Shown piece after piece: positions 44,014-52,191 of a stretch of 64,000 nucleotides of DNA. Source of the stretch: Aliihoeflea sp. 2WW. Its GTDB lineage: Bacteria; Pseudomonadota; Alphaproteobacteria; Rhizobiales; Rhizobiaceae. The first letter of the stretch is position 1; the number at the start of each line of letters is the position of its first letter. The stretch spans positions 124,001 to 188,000 of the forward strand of contig NZ_AYOD01000016.1 in NCBI RefSeq assembly GCF_000497755.1. The letters run 5' to 3'. Under the pieces are notes generated by a model. It saw nothing but the letters and a program-made list of their open reading frames with translations, did no database searches and was not told where the DNA came from. Both the position numbers and the translations under genes were made by a program.

Positions 44014-44450
44014 GCTGAACGCCTCCGGCGCGCGAGAAGGAGAAGAAGGGCGATGCTCAAGAAGGCGGCGAGCGATAGGTAAGGGAGCGGCAAAACGCGG
44101 AGGATTGTCATATCCGCGCTCGAACAGGATGGGCCGTCTTGTCCACATGGCTCGATGGCTGCGGGAATGATGCCCGCATAAAGCAGAGAGTGGAATGCCG
44201 CGATCGCCGCGCCAAGGGCGGCCAATGGAAGTCCGTACCAAGAAACGCTGGCATCGCCTCTAAAGCTAGCAACGGCCAGGATGATCGCCAGCGGGAACAT
44301 GAAAGCGCGCTGATGCCAGCACAGATTGCACGGCGTCTGCCCCATGATCTCGCCAATGAACAAAGCGCCGAGCGAGGCGGCAAGCGCGATGAGCCATGCC
44401 AGAAACACGAAAGCCCAGCTATTTGCAGCCGTGCCCGCCCCGGTGGTCAT
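44010..44450 (-). CDS. dsbB: DsbB-family disulfide bond formation protein
   Basis: 146 residues if ATG 44450 is the start; a TTG at 44489 would add 13. Four helices with the first periplasmic Cys pair in QTPCNLCWHQR (CNLC) and the second pair in EPCGQDGPSC. These pass electrons to quinone and reoxidise DsbA. It overlaps the dsbA start by 4 nt. The CadR-type operator at 44513-44533 lies immediately upstream on the minus strand, so the Dsb pair appears to be under metal control. Confidence 0.88.
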   Translation of the reverse strand: MTTGAGTAANSWAFVFLAWLIALAASLGALFIGEIMGQTPCNLCWHQRAFMFPLAIILAVASFRGDASVSWYGLPLAALGAAIAAFHSLLYAGIIPAAIEPCGQDGPSCSSADMTILRVLPLPYLSLAAFLSIALLLLLARRRRSA

Positions 44451-44512
44451 AGCACTCGCTTTCGCATCGTTCTGTTTCGCTCCAATCAAGCTTGCTTATC
44501 GAGCCTTTCTGC

Positions 44513-44536
44513 ACCCTATACCCACTACAGGGTCAA
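44513..44536 (-). promoter_or_regulatory. CadR-type operator copy 2 (before dsbB)
   Basis: Minus strand: TTGACC (44536-44531) with ACCCTGTA-GTGGG-TATAGGGT across the 19-bp spacer. One arm mismatch from the other copies. Drives dsbB-dsbA-merR. Confidence 0.7.
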
Positions 44537-44607
44537 GTCTCTTGCATGAAGCGGTGCGGCGAATTCGCACGGATTGCCGCGCAAAAAGGATTAAACAGGG
44601 TCGGCTC

Positions 44608-44638
44608 TTGACCCTGTAGTTGCTACAGGGTCTATCTG
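44608..44638 (+). promoter_or_regulatory. CadR-type promoter/operator copy 3 (before the ZntA-type ATPase)
   Basis: Plus strand: TTGACC (44608-44613), 19-bp spacer carrying ACCCTGTA-GTTGC-TACAGGGT (44611-44631), -10 TATCTG (44633-44638), then GAGGTGAC before ATG 44670. Very similar to known CadR/PbrR operators. Confidence 0.82.
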
Positions 44639-44669
44639 CGGTGTCACATCTAATGTTCGAGGTGACACC

Positions 44670-46802
44670 ATGACGGCAGCGAGCCCCTATAGACTGCGTG
44701 TAGAAGGCATGGACTGTGCATCTTGCGCGTTGAAAATCGAAACGGCGATGCAACGCCTGCCGGGCGTTAGCGGCATCAATGTCAGCTACGCCAACGAGAC
44801 GCTTGCATTGCACCTGGACGAGGACCGCACGCCCCTCGCCGCCATTGAGCAAAAGATCCGAGCGCTCGGCTATAGCCCAGTGATCGAGCAGGCCGAGCCA
44901 AAGGCGAGCCCGCCTCGGAAGCGCATCACAGAGGCATGGTGGAAAGGCAGCAAGGGTCGGCTTGTCCTCCTTACCGGCGGGCTGTTCGTCCTTGCCTTCG
45001 CTCTCGCACGTATCCTGCCGGAATGGGAACAATGGCTCTATTCAGGCGCGGCGTTGATCAGCGTCATCCCGTTCGCGAGGCGTGCGATCGCCGGCGCGAT
45101 GTCTGGTTCGCCCTTCACCATCGAGACACTAATGACGGTGGCAGCACTGGGCGCGGTCGCCATCGGTGAGGCGGAAGAAGCTGCTGTCGTAATCTTCCTG
45201 TTCGCAGTGGGCGAACTGCTTGAAACCGTCGCGGCTGGCCGCGCGCGGGCAGGCATTGAGGCGTTGATTGATCTCGTGCCCCGAGTCGCTTTCCGCGAGC
45301 GTGATGGTGCCGTTGAGAAGGTCGCTGCCGAAGAGCTGGCCATCGGTGATGTCGTCGTTGTGCGGCCTGGTGACCGGGTACCGTCTGACGGCACGGTGAT
45401 CGACGGTGTATCTGAGGTCGATGAGGCGCCTGTAACAGGTGAATCCGTGCCCGTGCTGAAAGAAGCCGGCGCAACTGTCTATGCCGGCAGCATCAATGCC
45501 AATGGCGAGCTGCGGGTGTCGATCAGCCATGTCGCGGCCGACAACACCATTGCCCGCATCATCCACATGGTCGAGGAAGCACAGGAATCAAAGGCTCCAA
45601 CAGCCCGCATGATCGACCGTTTCAGCCGCTGGTATACGCCAGGCGCGATGGTTGTGGCGGCTCTGATCGTTGTCGTGCCGCCGCTCGCCTTCGATGGTGA
45701 CTGGATGACATGGGTGTATCGCGGCCTCGCGACGCTGCTCATTGCGTGCCCCTGCGCGCTCGTGATTTCCACGCCGGCGGCCATCGCTTCCGGTCTTGCC
45801 GCCGGCGCGCGGCAGGGACTGCTGATCAAGGGCGGCGCGGCACTGGAAACACTTGGCAAAGTCGTAACCGTTGCCTTCGACAAGACGGGAACGCTGACGC
45901 GCGGCCGTCCCCAGGTGACAGACATTGTGCCGATCAGAGGTGACGAGAACTCTGTCCTCGCCATCGCGGCGGCTGTCGAGCGCAGCACCAGCCATCCGCT
46001 CGGGGTTGCAATCGTGGAGGCGGCAGAGGCGCGCCGGCTCGAATTGCCCGCCACCTTCGGAGGCGGCATGGCCACACCCGGCAAGGCCGTCACAGCGCGG
46101 TTGAAGGACGGCTTCGCTTCGGTCGGGTCTCCCCGCCACGCCGCCGAACAGGCTGCCCTTGAAGAGAGCATCGCCCAGACTATCACCACGCTGGAAAGCC
46201 AGGGCAAGACGGTCGTCGTGCTTATGAAGGGCAAGGCCGTCGAGGGATTGATCGCGTTGCGCGACGAGCCACGCGATGACGCCGTCGAAGGTGTGAAGCG
46301 GCTGACGGATCGCGGTGTGCGCCCTCTGATGCTGACCGGCGATAACAAGCGCACGGCCGACGCCATCGCGGCTCACCTCGGCCTTGAGGCGAGAGCCGAA
46401 CTTCTGCCCGATGCCAAGCTTGCCGAGATCGGCCGCCTCAAGACTGATGGGCCAATTGCCATGGTGGGAGACGGTATCAATGACGCGCCGGCGCTTGCTG
46501 CCGCTTCCGTTGGCATTGCCATGGGCGCGGGCACCGATGTTGCGCTTGAAACTGCCGATGCCGCGCTGCTCAAAAACCGGGTGACGGGTATCGCCGATCT
46601 CATCGGGTTGTCGCAGGCGACGCTCGGCAATATCTGGCAGAACATCGCATTAGCCCTTGGGCTGAAGGCTGTTTTCCTCGTGACGACTCTGTTGGGAGTT
46701 ACCACGCTCTGGATGGCCATCCTTGCCGATACGGGCGCTACGGTCCTCGTTACGGCCAATGCGCTGCGCCTGCTGACGTGGCGCGGCACCCGCGACAAAT
46801 GA
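44670..46802 (+). CDS. zntA: ZntA/CadA-type (P1B-2) Zn/Cd/Pb-exporting P-type ATPase
   Basis: 710 residues. N-terminal HMA with GMDCASCALK (~12-21); CPC in IACPCALVISTP (~360); DKTGTLTRG (~405), MLTGDNKR and [11 protein letters not shown] in the catalytic part; the last helix has DTGATVLVTANALRLL with the Asp that defines Zn/Cd/Pb specificity. This separates it from the copper-type CopA and CopB here. Controlled by the CadR-type promoter at 44608-44638. Confidence 0.94.
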   Translation: MTAASPYRLRVEGMDCASCALKIETAMQRLPGVSGINVSYANETLALHLDEDRTPLAAIEQKIRALGYSPVIEQAEPKASPPRKRITEAWWKGSKGRLVLLTGGLFVLAFALARILPEWEQWLYSGAALISVIPFARRAIAGAMSGSPFTIETLMTVAALGAVAIGEAEEAAVVIFLFAVGELLETVAAGRARAGIEALIDLVPRVAFRERDGAVEKVAAEELAIGDVVVVRPGDRVPSDGTVIDGVSEVDEAPVTGESVPVLKEAGATVYAGSINANGELRVSISHVAADNTIARIIHMVEEAQESKAPTARMIDRFSRWYTPGAMVVAALIVVVPPLAFDGDWMTWVYRGLATLLIACPCALVISTPAAIASGLAAGARQGLLIKGGAALETLGKVVTVAFDKTGTLTRGRPQVTDIVPIRGDENSVLAIAAAVERSTSHPLGVAIVEAAEARRLELPATFGGGMATPGKAVTARLKDGFASVGSPRHAAEQAALEESIAQTITTLESQGKTVVVLMKGKAVEGLIALRDEPRDDAVEGVKRLTDRGVRPLMLTGDNKRTADAIAAHLGLEARAELLPDAKLAEIGRLKTDGPIAMVGDGINDAPALAAASVGIAMGAGTDVALETADAALLKNRVTGIADLIGLSQATLGNIWQNIALALGLKAVFLVTTLLGVTTLWMAILADTGATVLVTANALRLLTWRGTRDK

Positions 46803-46868
46803 GCTTAAACAGTGAGCGCGTGCAGGTTGCGGCTTCTGCTTCCTGCCGAGAAAGCCGATGTGTAAATA

Positions 46869-47483
46869 ATGAGTAATCAGCCCCGGAATGCAAAATCATC
46901 TGAGAAGAGCGAACAATGGGCGCTCGCATGGGTGCTTGCGATCAATACTGCCCAGGCGGCCATTGTAGGAGGCCTGGGTTGGTGGGCTCAATCAACAGGG
47001 CTGATGGGCTCTGCGCTCGACAATCTAGGCGATGCATGTGTCTACGCCATCAGTCTGTTCGTTGTAGGGCGCGGCTTGGCGGCGAAGATTCGCGTTGCCC
47101 GGTTGTCGGGCATCCTCCTGATGGTATTCGCCGGTCTCCTTCTGCTTGAAGTCGGCCGACGCTTCTTCACTGGCTCCGATCCCATAGGGCCGATCATGAT
47201 TGCCGTGGCAATCGCAAGCGCCCTTACGAACATGGTCTGCATGTGGTTCCTGAAATCTCATCGGGAAGGCGGCGTGCATCTGCAAGCCTCATGGATTTTC
47301 ACGACAAACGACATGCTCGTGAACTCGGCGATCGCTGTTTCGGGTCTTGCCGTGATCCTTTTCAACTCGCCTTACCCGGACCTGATCATTGGCCTGGGTG
47401 TGGTTATTGTCGTTGTCAGAAGCGGCTTCGAAATCCTTGAAAAAGCCGGGGAAGCTGGAGAGAAAGGTAAACAACATGACTAG
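46869..47483 (+). CDS. CDF-like cation transporter lacking the cytoplasmic domain
   Basis: 204 residues, about six helices. Helix II shows ALDNLGDACVYAISL (~47-61) and helix V TNDMLVNSAIAVSG (~141-154), the positions of the paired Asp/Asn/His metal ligands of cation diffusion facilitators. The C-terminal metal-sensing domain is absent, so it is shorter than usual (~290). It overlaps the PCuAC gene start by 8 nt. Probable substrate zinc, cadmium or lead given the neighbouring ATPase. Confidence 0.78.
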   Translation: MSNQPRNAKSSEKSEQWALAWVLAINTAQAAIVGGLGWWAQSTGLMGSALDNLGDACVYAISLFVVGRGLAAKIRVARLSGILLMVFAGLLLLEVGRRFFTGSDPIGPIMIAVAIASALTNMVCMWFLKSHREGGVHLQASWIFTTNDMLVNSAIAVSGLAVILFNSPYPDLIIGLGVVIVVVRSGFEILEKAGEAGEKGKQHD

Positions 47484-47979
47484 TTCACGAGCCCTATCCG
47501 CCGCCTTTCTTGCCCTTGCAGTGTCGATCTCTCCTGCTGTGGGTCACGACTTCCAAGCCGGTTCGATCACCATCAATCATCCGTGGTCGCGCGCGACTCC
47601 GCCGGTCGCGCCGGTAGCAGGCGGCTATCTGACGCTGACGAACGATGGCGGCATGGCCGACCGTCTGGTTTCGATCTCATCGTCCCTGTCAGAACGGGTG
47701 GAGATCCACGAGTCGGCCGTAAGCAATGGGGTTGCTAGCATGAGGCCAGTGCCAAATGGCGTCGAGATCGGGGCGGGCGAGACGGTCGAGCTTCAGCCTG
47801 GCGGTATGCACATCATGTTCATGAAGCCATCGCGTCCTTTGAAGGAAGGGGAACGGTTTGCCGCGAAGCTCACATTCGAGCAGGCCGGAACCGTCGAGGT
47901 CGAGTTTGCCGTGCAGGGTATGGGTGCAGGTCCGGCCACAACGAACGAGCATGACGGGCACGGGGAGCCGGCGCAATGA
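47476..47979 (+). CDS. PCu(A)C periplasmic copper chaperone
   Basis: 167 residues from ATG 47476. Signal peptide ends VGHD. The copper site H-x(n)-M-x(n)-H-x-M is present: HESAVSNGVASMRPV (~75-89) and PGGMHIMFMK (~108-117). C-terminal NEHDGHGEP. PCuAC carries Cu(I) to the CuA site of cytochrome c oxidase or to Sco. The next gene is sco, overlapping by 4 nt, so the pair acts in oxidase copper delivery. Confidence 0.92.
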   Translation: MTSSRALSAAFLALAVSISPAVGHDFQAGSITINHPWSRATPPVAPVAGGYLTLTNDGGMADRLVSISSSLSERVEIHESAVSNGVASMRPVPNGVEIGAGETVELQPGGMHIMFMKPSRPLKEGERFAAKLTFEQAGTVEVEFAVQGMGAGPATTNEHDGHGEPAQ

Positions 47980-48596
47980 GCGGCATCAAACTCTTCCGTC
48001 TCGTTACCTGGATTGCCGTCGCCGTCGTCGGCGGGCTCTTCATCGGCCTGTCTATGTCCAAGCCCTGGCAACAGCAAACCGTATCGGTAGCGTCCTCGAC
48101 AGGCATCGCAGCCATCGGCGGCCCGTTCCAGCTCACATCCCATCGAGGCGAGACGATCGACAATGCCGCGCTGGCTGGACAACCCTATCTTGCCTTCTTC
48201 GGCTTCACCCATTGTCCTGATGTGTGCCCGACGACGCTCTTTGAGCTAAGCGATCTCATGAACGAGCTCGGGCCGGTGGCTGACCAGTTCAACGTACTGT
48301 TCTTCACCGTCGATCCCGAACGGGACACCCAAGAATTGCTGGCTCAATACATGACAGCCTTTGATGATCGCATCCTCGCACTGCGGGGAAATCGACAAGA
48401 AACGGACGCCGTGGTGAAGGCCTTTGCCGCCTATGCGCGAAAAGTGCCTCTGGAGGGGGGCGAATACACGATGGATCACACCGCCGGCGTCTACATGATG
48501 GATGCCGAAAGCAATTTCGTGGGCACGCTCGACATGCATGAGCCGCGCGAGACCCGATTGCAGAAGCTCCGGCGTTTGGCGGGGGGTAGCGCATGA
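47976..48596 (+). CDS. Sco1/SenC copper chaperone for cytochrome oxidase
   Basis: 206 residues: N-terminal anchor (~10-28), thioredoxin fold with FTHCPDVCPTTL (~76-87, CxxxC) and copper His in DHTAGVYMMD (~168-177). Sco proteins help assemble the CuA site. It overlaps the PCuAC gene in ATGA and the downstream 36-residue ORF (48593) likewise, indicating one operon. Confidence 0.93.
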   Translation: MSGIKLFRLVTWIAVAVVGGLFIGLSMSKPWQQQTVSVASSTGIAAIGGPFQLTSHRGETIDNAALAGQPYLAFFGFTHCPDVCPTTLFELSDLMNELGPVADQFNVLFFTVDPERDTQELLAQYMTAFDDRILALRGNRQETDAVVKAFAAYARKVPLEGGEYTMDHTAGVYMMDAESNFVGTLDMHEPRETRLQKLRRLAGGSA

Positions 48597-48703
48597 ACGA
48601 TTATGTGATGATGACGCCCACTGTCAGAGGTGCCTTTGGGGCTTCTGCGATGCTCATCTCAGCGAGCGCCGCGACAGCGGCGCTGATAGTCGCTTCGGAG
48701 TAG
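48593..48703 (+). CDS. 36-residue membrane peptide between sco and ccdA (hypothetical)
   Basis: ATG 48593 overlaps the sco stop and its TAG is followed directly by the ccdA ATG, so this small frame is translationally linked at both ends. It encodes MNDYVMMTPTVRGAFGASAM then LISASAATAALIVASE, one weak hydrophobic stretch. It could be a real peptide or a coupling spacer that lets ribosomes reach ccdA. Confidence 0.5.
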   Translation: MNDYVMMTPTVRGAFGASAMLISASAATAALIVASE

Positions 48704-49447
48704 ATGGATTTGGATTTCACGTTTGTCGGCCTACTAACGGTGTTTGCTGCGGGGGCGGTCTCCTTTCTTTCGCCGTGCGTTCTGCCCCTTGTTCCCGGCT
48801 ATATTTCGTTCGTCACTGGTGGCGCGCGCATGGAGCCTGCTGTTCAAAATCGTCTGAGGGCAAACTGGCAGGCTCTCGTCAACAGTCTTTATTTTGTCCT
48901 CGGGTTCACAACGATCTTCGTGTTGTTAGGGGCTACTGCAACTGCATTGGGGGCCTTATTTCGCTCCTACCTGTACGAAGCCAACCTAATAGGCGGCGCG
49001 GTCGTTATCATTTTCGGTGTGGTAACAACAGGTTTGGTGCCTATCCCGTGGTTTGATCGTGAAATGCGATTTCATCCCCGGCCGCACGTTGCTGGCCCTT
49101 GGACGAGCTACCTGCTTGGATTGGCCTTCGCCTTTGGCTGGACCCCGTGCATTGGGCCGGTACTAGGCTCTATTCTAACTCTTTCAGCTGCAAATGCGAC
49201 TGTCGGAACCGGCGCAATCCTGTTGACTGTGTACTCCTTGGGGCTCGGAGTGCCATTTATCTTGGCAGCTCTTTTCATGCAGCGCTTCATTGCAGGCATG
49301 CCAACCTTACGTTGGGCTGGCCGATACTTACGAGTGTTAGCGGGCGTGATTATGATTGTTATGGGACTTGCCATGATGACCGGTCAACTCACGCGCTTCG
49401 CTATTTGGCTCCTAGTAACTTTCCCCGCTTTGGGTCAAATCGGCTGA
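48704..49447 (+). CDS. CcdA-type thiol/electron transfer membrane protein
   Basis: 247 residues with six helices. The two redox cysteines are in VSFLSPCVLPLVPGY (~16-30) and FGWTPCIGPVLG (~143-154), the CcdA/DsbD-core motif. It moves reducing power from cytosolic thioredoxin to periplasmic thiols for cytochrome c maturation. Start ATG 48704 directly abuts the preceding stop. Base composition from here to about 54 kb is more AT-rich than the cus block, suggesting a separate origin. Confidence 0.93.
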   Translation: MDLDFTFVGLLTVFAAGAVSFLSPCVLPLVPGYISFVTGGARMEPAVQNRLRANWQALVNSLYFVLGFTTIFVLLGATATALGALFRSYLYEANLIGGAVVIIFGVVTTGLVPIPWFDREMRFHPRPHVAGPWTSYLLGLAFAFGWTPCIGPVLGSILTLSAANATVGTGAILLTVYSLGLGVPFILAALFMQRFIAGMPTLRWAGRYLRVLAGVIMIVMGLAMMTGQLTRFAIWLLVTFPALGQIG

Positions 49448-49449
49448 CG

Positions 49450-49923
49450 ATGCGTGGAGTTCTAAAATATACATCGCTAGCGGCCGCCATCGCCTTCGGA
49501 GCTGACCAGTTATCCAAGTGGTGGGCGATCCAAGTGATGGAAGGCCATACGGTAATATCCGTCACGGGCTTCTTCAACTTGGTCCTGGGGCGCAACACAG
49601 GTGTCAGTTTCGGACTTTTCAACGAAGCGCCGCCTTGGCTCCTTGTCGGAATCACCCTGGCAATCGTGCTTATGCTTTTGGTATGGGCGAGCCGGGAAGG
49701 ACAACCGATAACGGCCGTGGCTCTGGGCCTCATAATTGGAGGTGCCTTGGGCAATATGCTCGACCGGCTACGTCACAGCGGCGTTACCGACTTCCTCGAT
49801 TTTCATATCGGAGGAATTCATTGGCCTGCCTTCAACCTTGCTGACACGGCGATCGTGCTCGGGGTTATGCTCTTATTATTCGATGCATTCAGGAGGGAAA
49901 TACGTTTCCTGACACGCCCATAG
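49450..49923 (+). CDS. lspA: Lipoprotein signal peptidase (signal peptidase II)
   Basis: 157 residues, four helices, starting 2 bp after the ccdA stop. The catalytic Asp pair is in NMLDRLRHSGVTDFLDF (~100-116) and FNLADTAIVLG (~128-138). It cleaves prolipoproteins. LspA copies such as PbrC are regular members of lead/zinc resistance clusters beside ZntA-type ATPases, which fits this place. Confidence 0.93.
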   Translation: MRGVLKYTSLAAAIAFGADQLSKWWAIQVMEGHTVISVTGFFNLVLGRNTGVSFGLFNEAPPWLLVGITLAIVLMLLVWASREGQPITAVALGLIIGGALGNMLDRLRHSGVTDFLDFHIGGIHWPAFNLADTAIVLGVMLLLFDAFRREIRFLTRP

Positions 49924-50030
49924 TGGCTCGGCCCAATGGAAAGATCCAAGCTCCGGCGTCTGGCAGGCAACAATCAACCCCAAAGGTGCTCTGATGGTCC
50001 CGGCCACCAGGAGCGTGATTGCAGGTATCC

Positions 50031-51116
50031 ATGACCCAAGCTTTGCAGGAAATAGACGTTCTGGTGATCGGCGCTGGTCAAGCGGGGCTCGCTGCCGGCT
50101 ACCATCTTGCCAGAACAAAGCTTTCATTCGTAATCGTTGATCGCCATGCCCGCATTGGCGACAGTTGGCGCTGTCGCTACGATTCGCTGACCCTGTTCAC
50201 CCCGCGCGCATTTAGTACGCTGCCCGGTCTTACGCTCGACGGCGATCCGGAAGGCTATCCAGCGCGAGATGAGTTTGCAGACTATCTCGAAGCCTACGCC
50301 AGCCATTTCGACCTACCCGTGCTCTCCGGAAATGGCGTGGCTCAGCTCGAACGCCAAACTGATGAGCGTTTCGCCGCGCAACTCGATGATGGCAGGCACA
50401 TAATCGCCAAGGCGGTGATCGTCGCGACGGGTGCGTTTCAGGAACCGATTCTCCCAACGATCGGTACCGACTTCGACAGTGCAGTTACGCAACTGACACC
50501 GGAGAGCTATCGCAATACTGCTGACGTCCAGACTGGCACCGTTCTCGTCGTGGGAGATGGAGCAAGCGGGCGCGACATTGCGGCGGAACTGTCCGCTACC
50601 CATGACGTCGTACTGGCTGTTGGACGCGGCCGACGACTGTTTCCGGAGCGTATTTTGGGCAAGAGCACGTGGTGGTGGCTGCGCGCACTCGGCTTGATGA
50701 GAGCAAGGTCCGGTTCGGCGATAGGCCGCCTGATGCGGCGCGCCGACCCATTTCCTGACCGGGGACGCAGCCTTGGTGACCTGCAACGGATGGGCGTGGC
50801 CATCTCAGGACGCTTGGTGTCAGCAAACGGCCGAACCGCTACCTTTTCCGATAAGTCGAAACGGGCGATTGATTCCGTCATTTGGTGCATTGGATACCGC
50901 GACGACAGCGCTTGGCTCCAGATTCCAGGCAGTACGCATTCCAACGGAAGCTTTCTGCAAGAGGGCGGGTTAGCTCCAGTACCTGGCCTTTTTCATCTAG
51001 GTCGCCCATGGCAGCGGAATCGTGCTTCAGCCCTCGTTATGGGTGCCGGCGAAGATGCTTCCGTAGTTGTCCCCTTGTGCGTGCAATACTGCTTCGGCGA
51101 CGATAGGGGCCGATGA
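50031..51116 (+). CDS. Flavin-dependent monooxygenase-like oxidoreductase (CzcO/ArsO-like)
   Basis: 361 residues from ATG 50031. FAD motif VLVIGAGQAGLAAGYHL (~10-26) and second Rossmann motif VVGDGASGRDIAAEL (~171-185); ATGAFQEP (~133) and VIWCIGYR (~286) are typical of this group. CzcO/ArsO-type flavoproteins occur in cadmium and arsenic clusters; substrate unknown. The gene ends near a small hairpin at 51247-51272 that also overlaps the next gene's stop. Confidence 0.85.
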   Translation: MTQALQEIDVLVIGAGQAGLAAGYHLARTKLSFVIVDRHARIGDSWRCRYDSLTLFTPRAFSTLPGLTLDGDPEGYPARDEFADYLEAYASHFDLPVLSGNGVAQLERQTDERFAAQLDDGRHIIAKAVIVATGAFQEPILPTIGTDFDSAVTQLTPESYRNTADVQTGTVLVVGDGASGRDIAAELSATHDVVLAVGRGRRLFPERILGKSTWWWLRALGLMRARSGSAIGRLMRRADPFPDRGRSLGDLQRMGVAISGRLVSANGRTATFSDKSKRAIDSVIWCIGYRDDSAWLQIPGSTHSNGSFLQEGGLAPVPGLFHLGRPWQRNRASALVMGAGEDASVVVPLCVQYCFGDDRGR

Positions 51117-51271
51117 CGAGGGCCAGCGGAAGTCCGGTTTCAGGAGTGACGACTGACCACACGAGCGACTGGGATGGGGTCGAAAGCCGACGCGAAAACG
51201 AATGCGTTCACAGCATCCTTTTTCCGGCACACAATCTCGGTTGTTGAGACCACTATGTCATTATCGTGGTC

Positions 51272-51523
51272 TTAAACACGCACGTGGGGTACGAGGCGGA
51301 ACCCTTCCCCTCTATCGCCCGTCGCGGGGAGCCATTCGATGCCTTGGAGCTCCAGCGCCGCCACGACTTTGACGTAAAGCGGGCGGCGCACCGATGACGC
51401 ATCTGCTTCCAACTTTTGCACGGTGTCCTTGGAAACACCGGCTAGGGTAGCCAAATCGTCTTGCTTCAAACCAAGAGCGACCCGGGCAGCTTTCAGTAGC
51501 TTAGCATCGTGGATAACAACCAT
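51272..51523 (-). CDS. Small XRE-family helix-turn-helix protein
   Basis: 83 residues if ATG 51523 is used (GTG 51532 also possible). HTH segment ARVALGLKQDDLATLAGVSK and DTVQKLEADASSVR is of the XRE/Cro type, followed by a short strand region. It resembles antitoxin or prophage-repressor proteins. No toxin partner is visible next to it. Confidence 0.75.
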   Translation of the reverse strand: MVVIHDAKLLKAARVALGLKQDDLATLAGVSKDTVQKLEADASSVRRPLYVKVVAALELQGIEWLPATGDRGEGFRLVPHVRV

Positions 51524-51732
51524 GGCAGCCACCGGTGGGACCAGCCCTTGGTGGTGTCAAGAATCCAAGGATAAAAACCCTTGCATACCCGTTTCATGCG
51601 GGTTATTGCCTGCTTGCAGCAGGTTTTAATCCTTGCCATACGACCGCAGCCCGTCTTTTGGATAGGTGCCAAGTTCGTGGAGCCCACGCAGGCATGTGGA
51701 GTGCGATGGCCATAGTTGCTTGAGGTCGAAAC

Positions 51733-52191
51733 ATGACTACTGACTGGCGAAAAGTGGGTACTGGACGGTTCAAAGGATCCGAACGCCTGGCCGGATCAAG
51801 AAAGTGGAACCTACGAGAGCTGTTGGTCAATCTGGAGGAGGCGATCCATGAGCTTGAAGCCGAACGGATCGAATGGGCCGAACCTTCGATCGAAAAATTT
51901 CGACGCGCCAGGCAGGCAGTCTCGAACCTGATATCGGTTGATGGCCGTATCGGTTCACTGCTGCATGAGGGGGATCAACCCCCACGACTATCCGACTGGT
52001 CCATTTTCGAGGACGAGTACGACAATCCGCGTTTGAAGGGATTGGTCTACGGCCATCCGTTGCTCACAGGAACAGGGCGGCCGATCTATACTTCGCTACT
52101 GCTCTACGTCGATCTTGAACAAGGCTTCGCACGAACTCTTTCGCGCTTCTACATGCTTGGCGGACAATCAGGGAAAAGGCACGATGCTTGA
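51733..52191 (+). CDS. DUF6634-like protein
   Basis: 152 residues. N-terminal helical segment LRELLVNLEEAIHELEAER and a C-terminal block YGHPLLTGTGRPIYTSLLLY then FARTLSRFYMLG that matches DUF6634-type proteins found on alphaproteobacterial plasmids and islands. Function unknown. A GAGG ribosome site precedes ATG 51733. It overlaps the next gene by 8 nt. Confidence 0.7.
   Translation: MTTDWRKVGTGRFKGSERLAGSRKWNLRELLVNLEEAIHELEAERIEWAEPSIEKFRRARQAVSNLISVDGRIGSLLHEGDQPPRLSDWSIFEDEYDNPRLKGLVYGHPLLTGTGRPIYTSLLLYVDLEQGFARTLSRFYMLGGQSGKRHDA

Noticed and set aside
51247-51272. AGACCAC-N12-GTGGTCT as terminator of the flavoprotein gene
   Set aside because: Only 7-bp arms with a 12-nt loop and no T-run; too weak to list as a feature.
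51533-51732. Possible tRNA or small RNA in the gap with short GC hairpins
   Set aside because: No cloverleaf could be drawn and no CCA or anticodon arm recognised.
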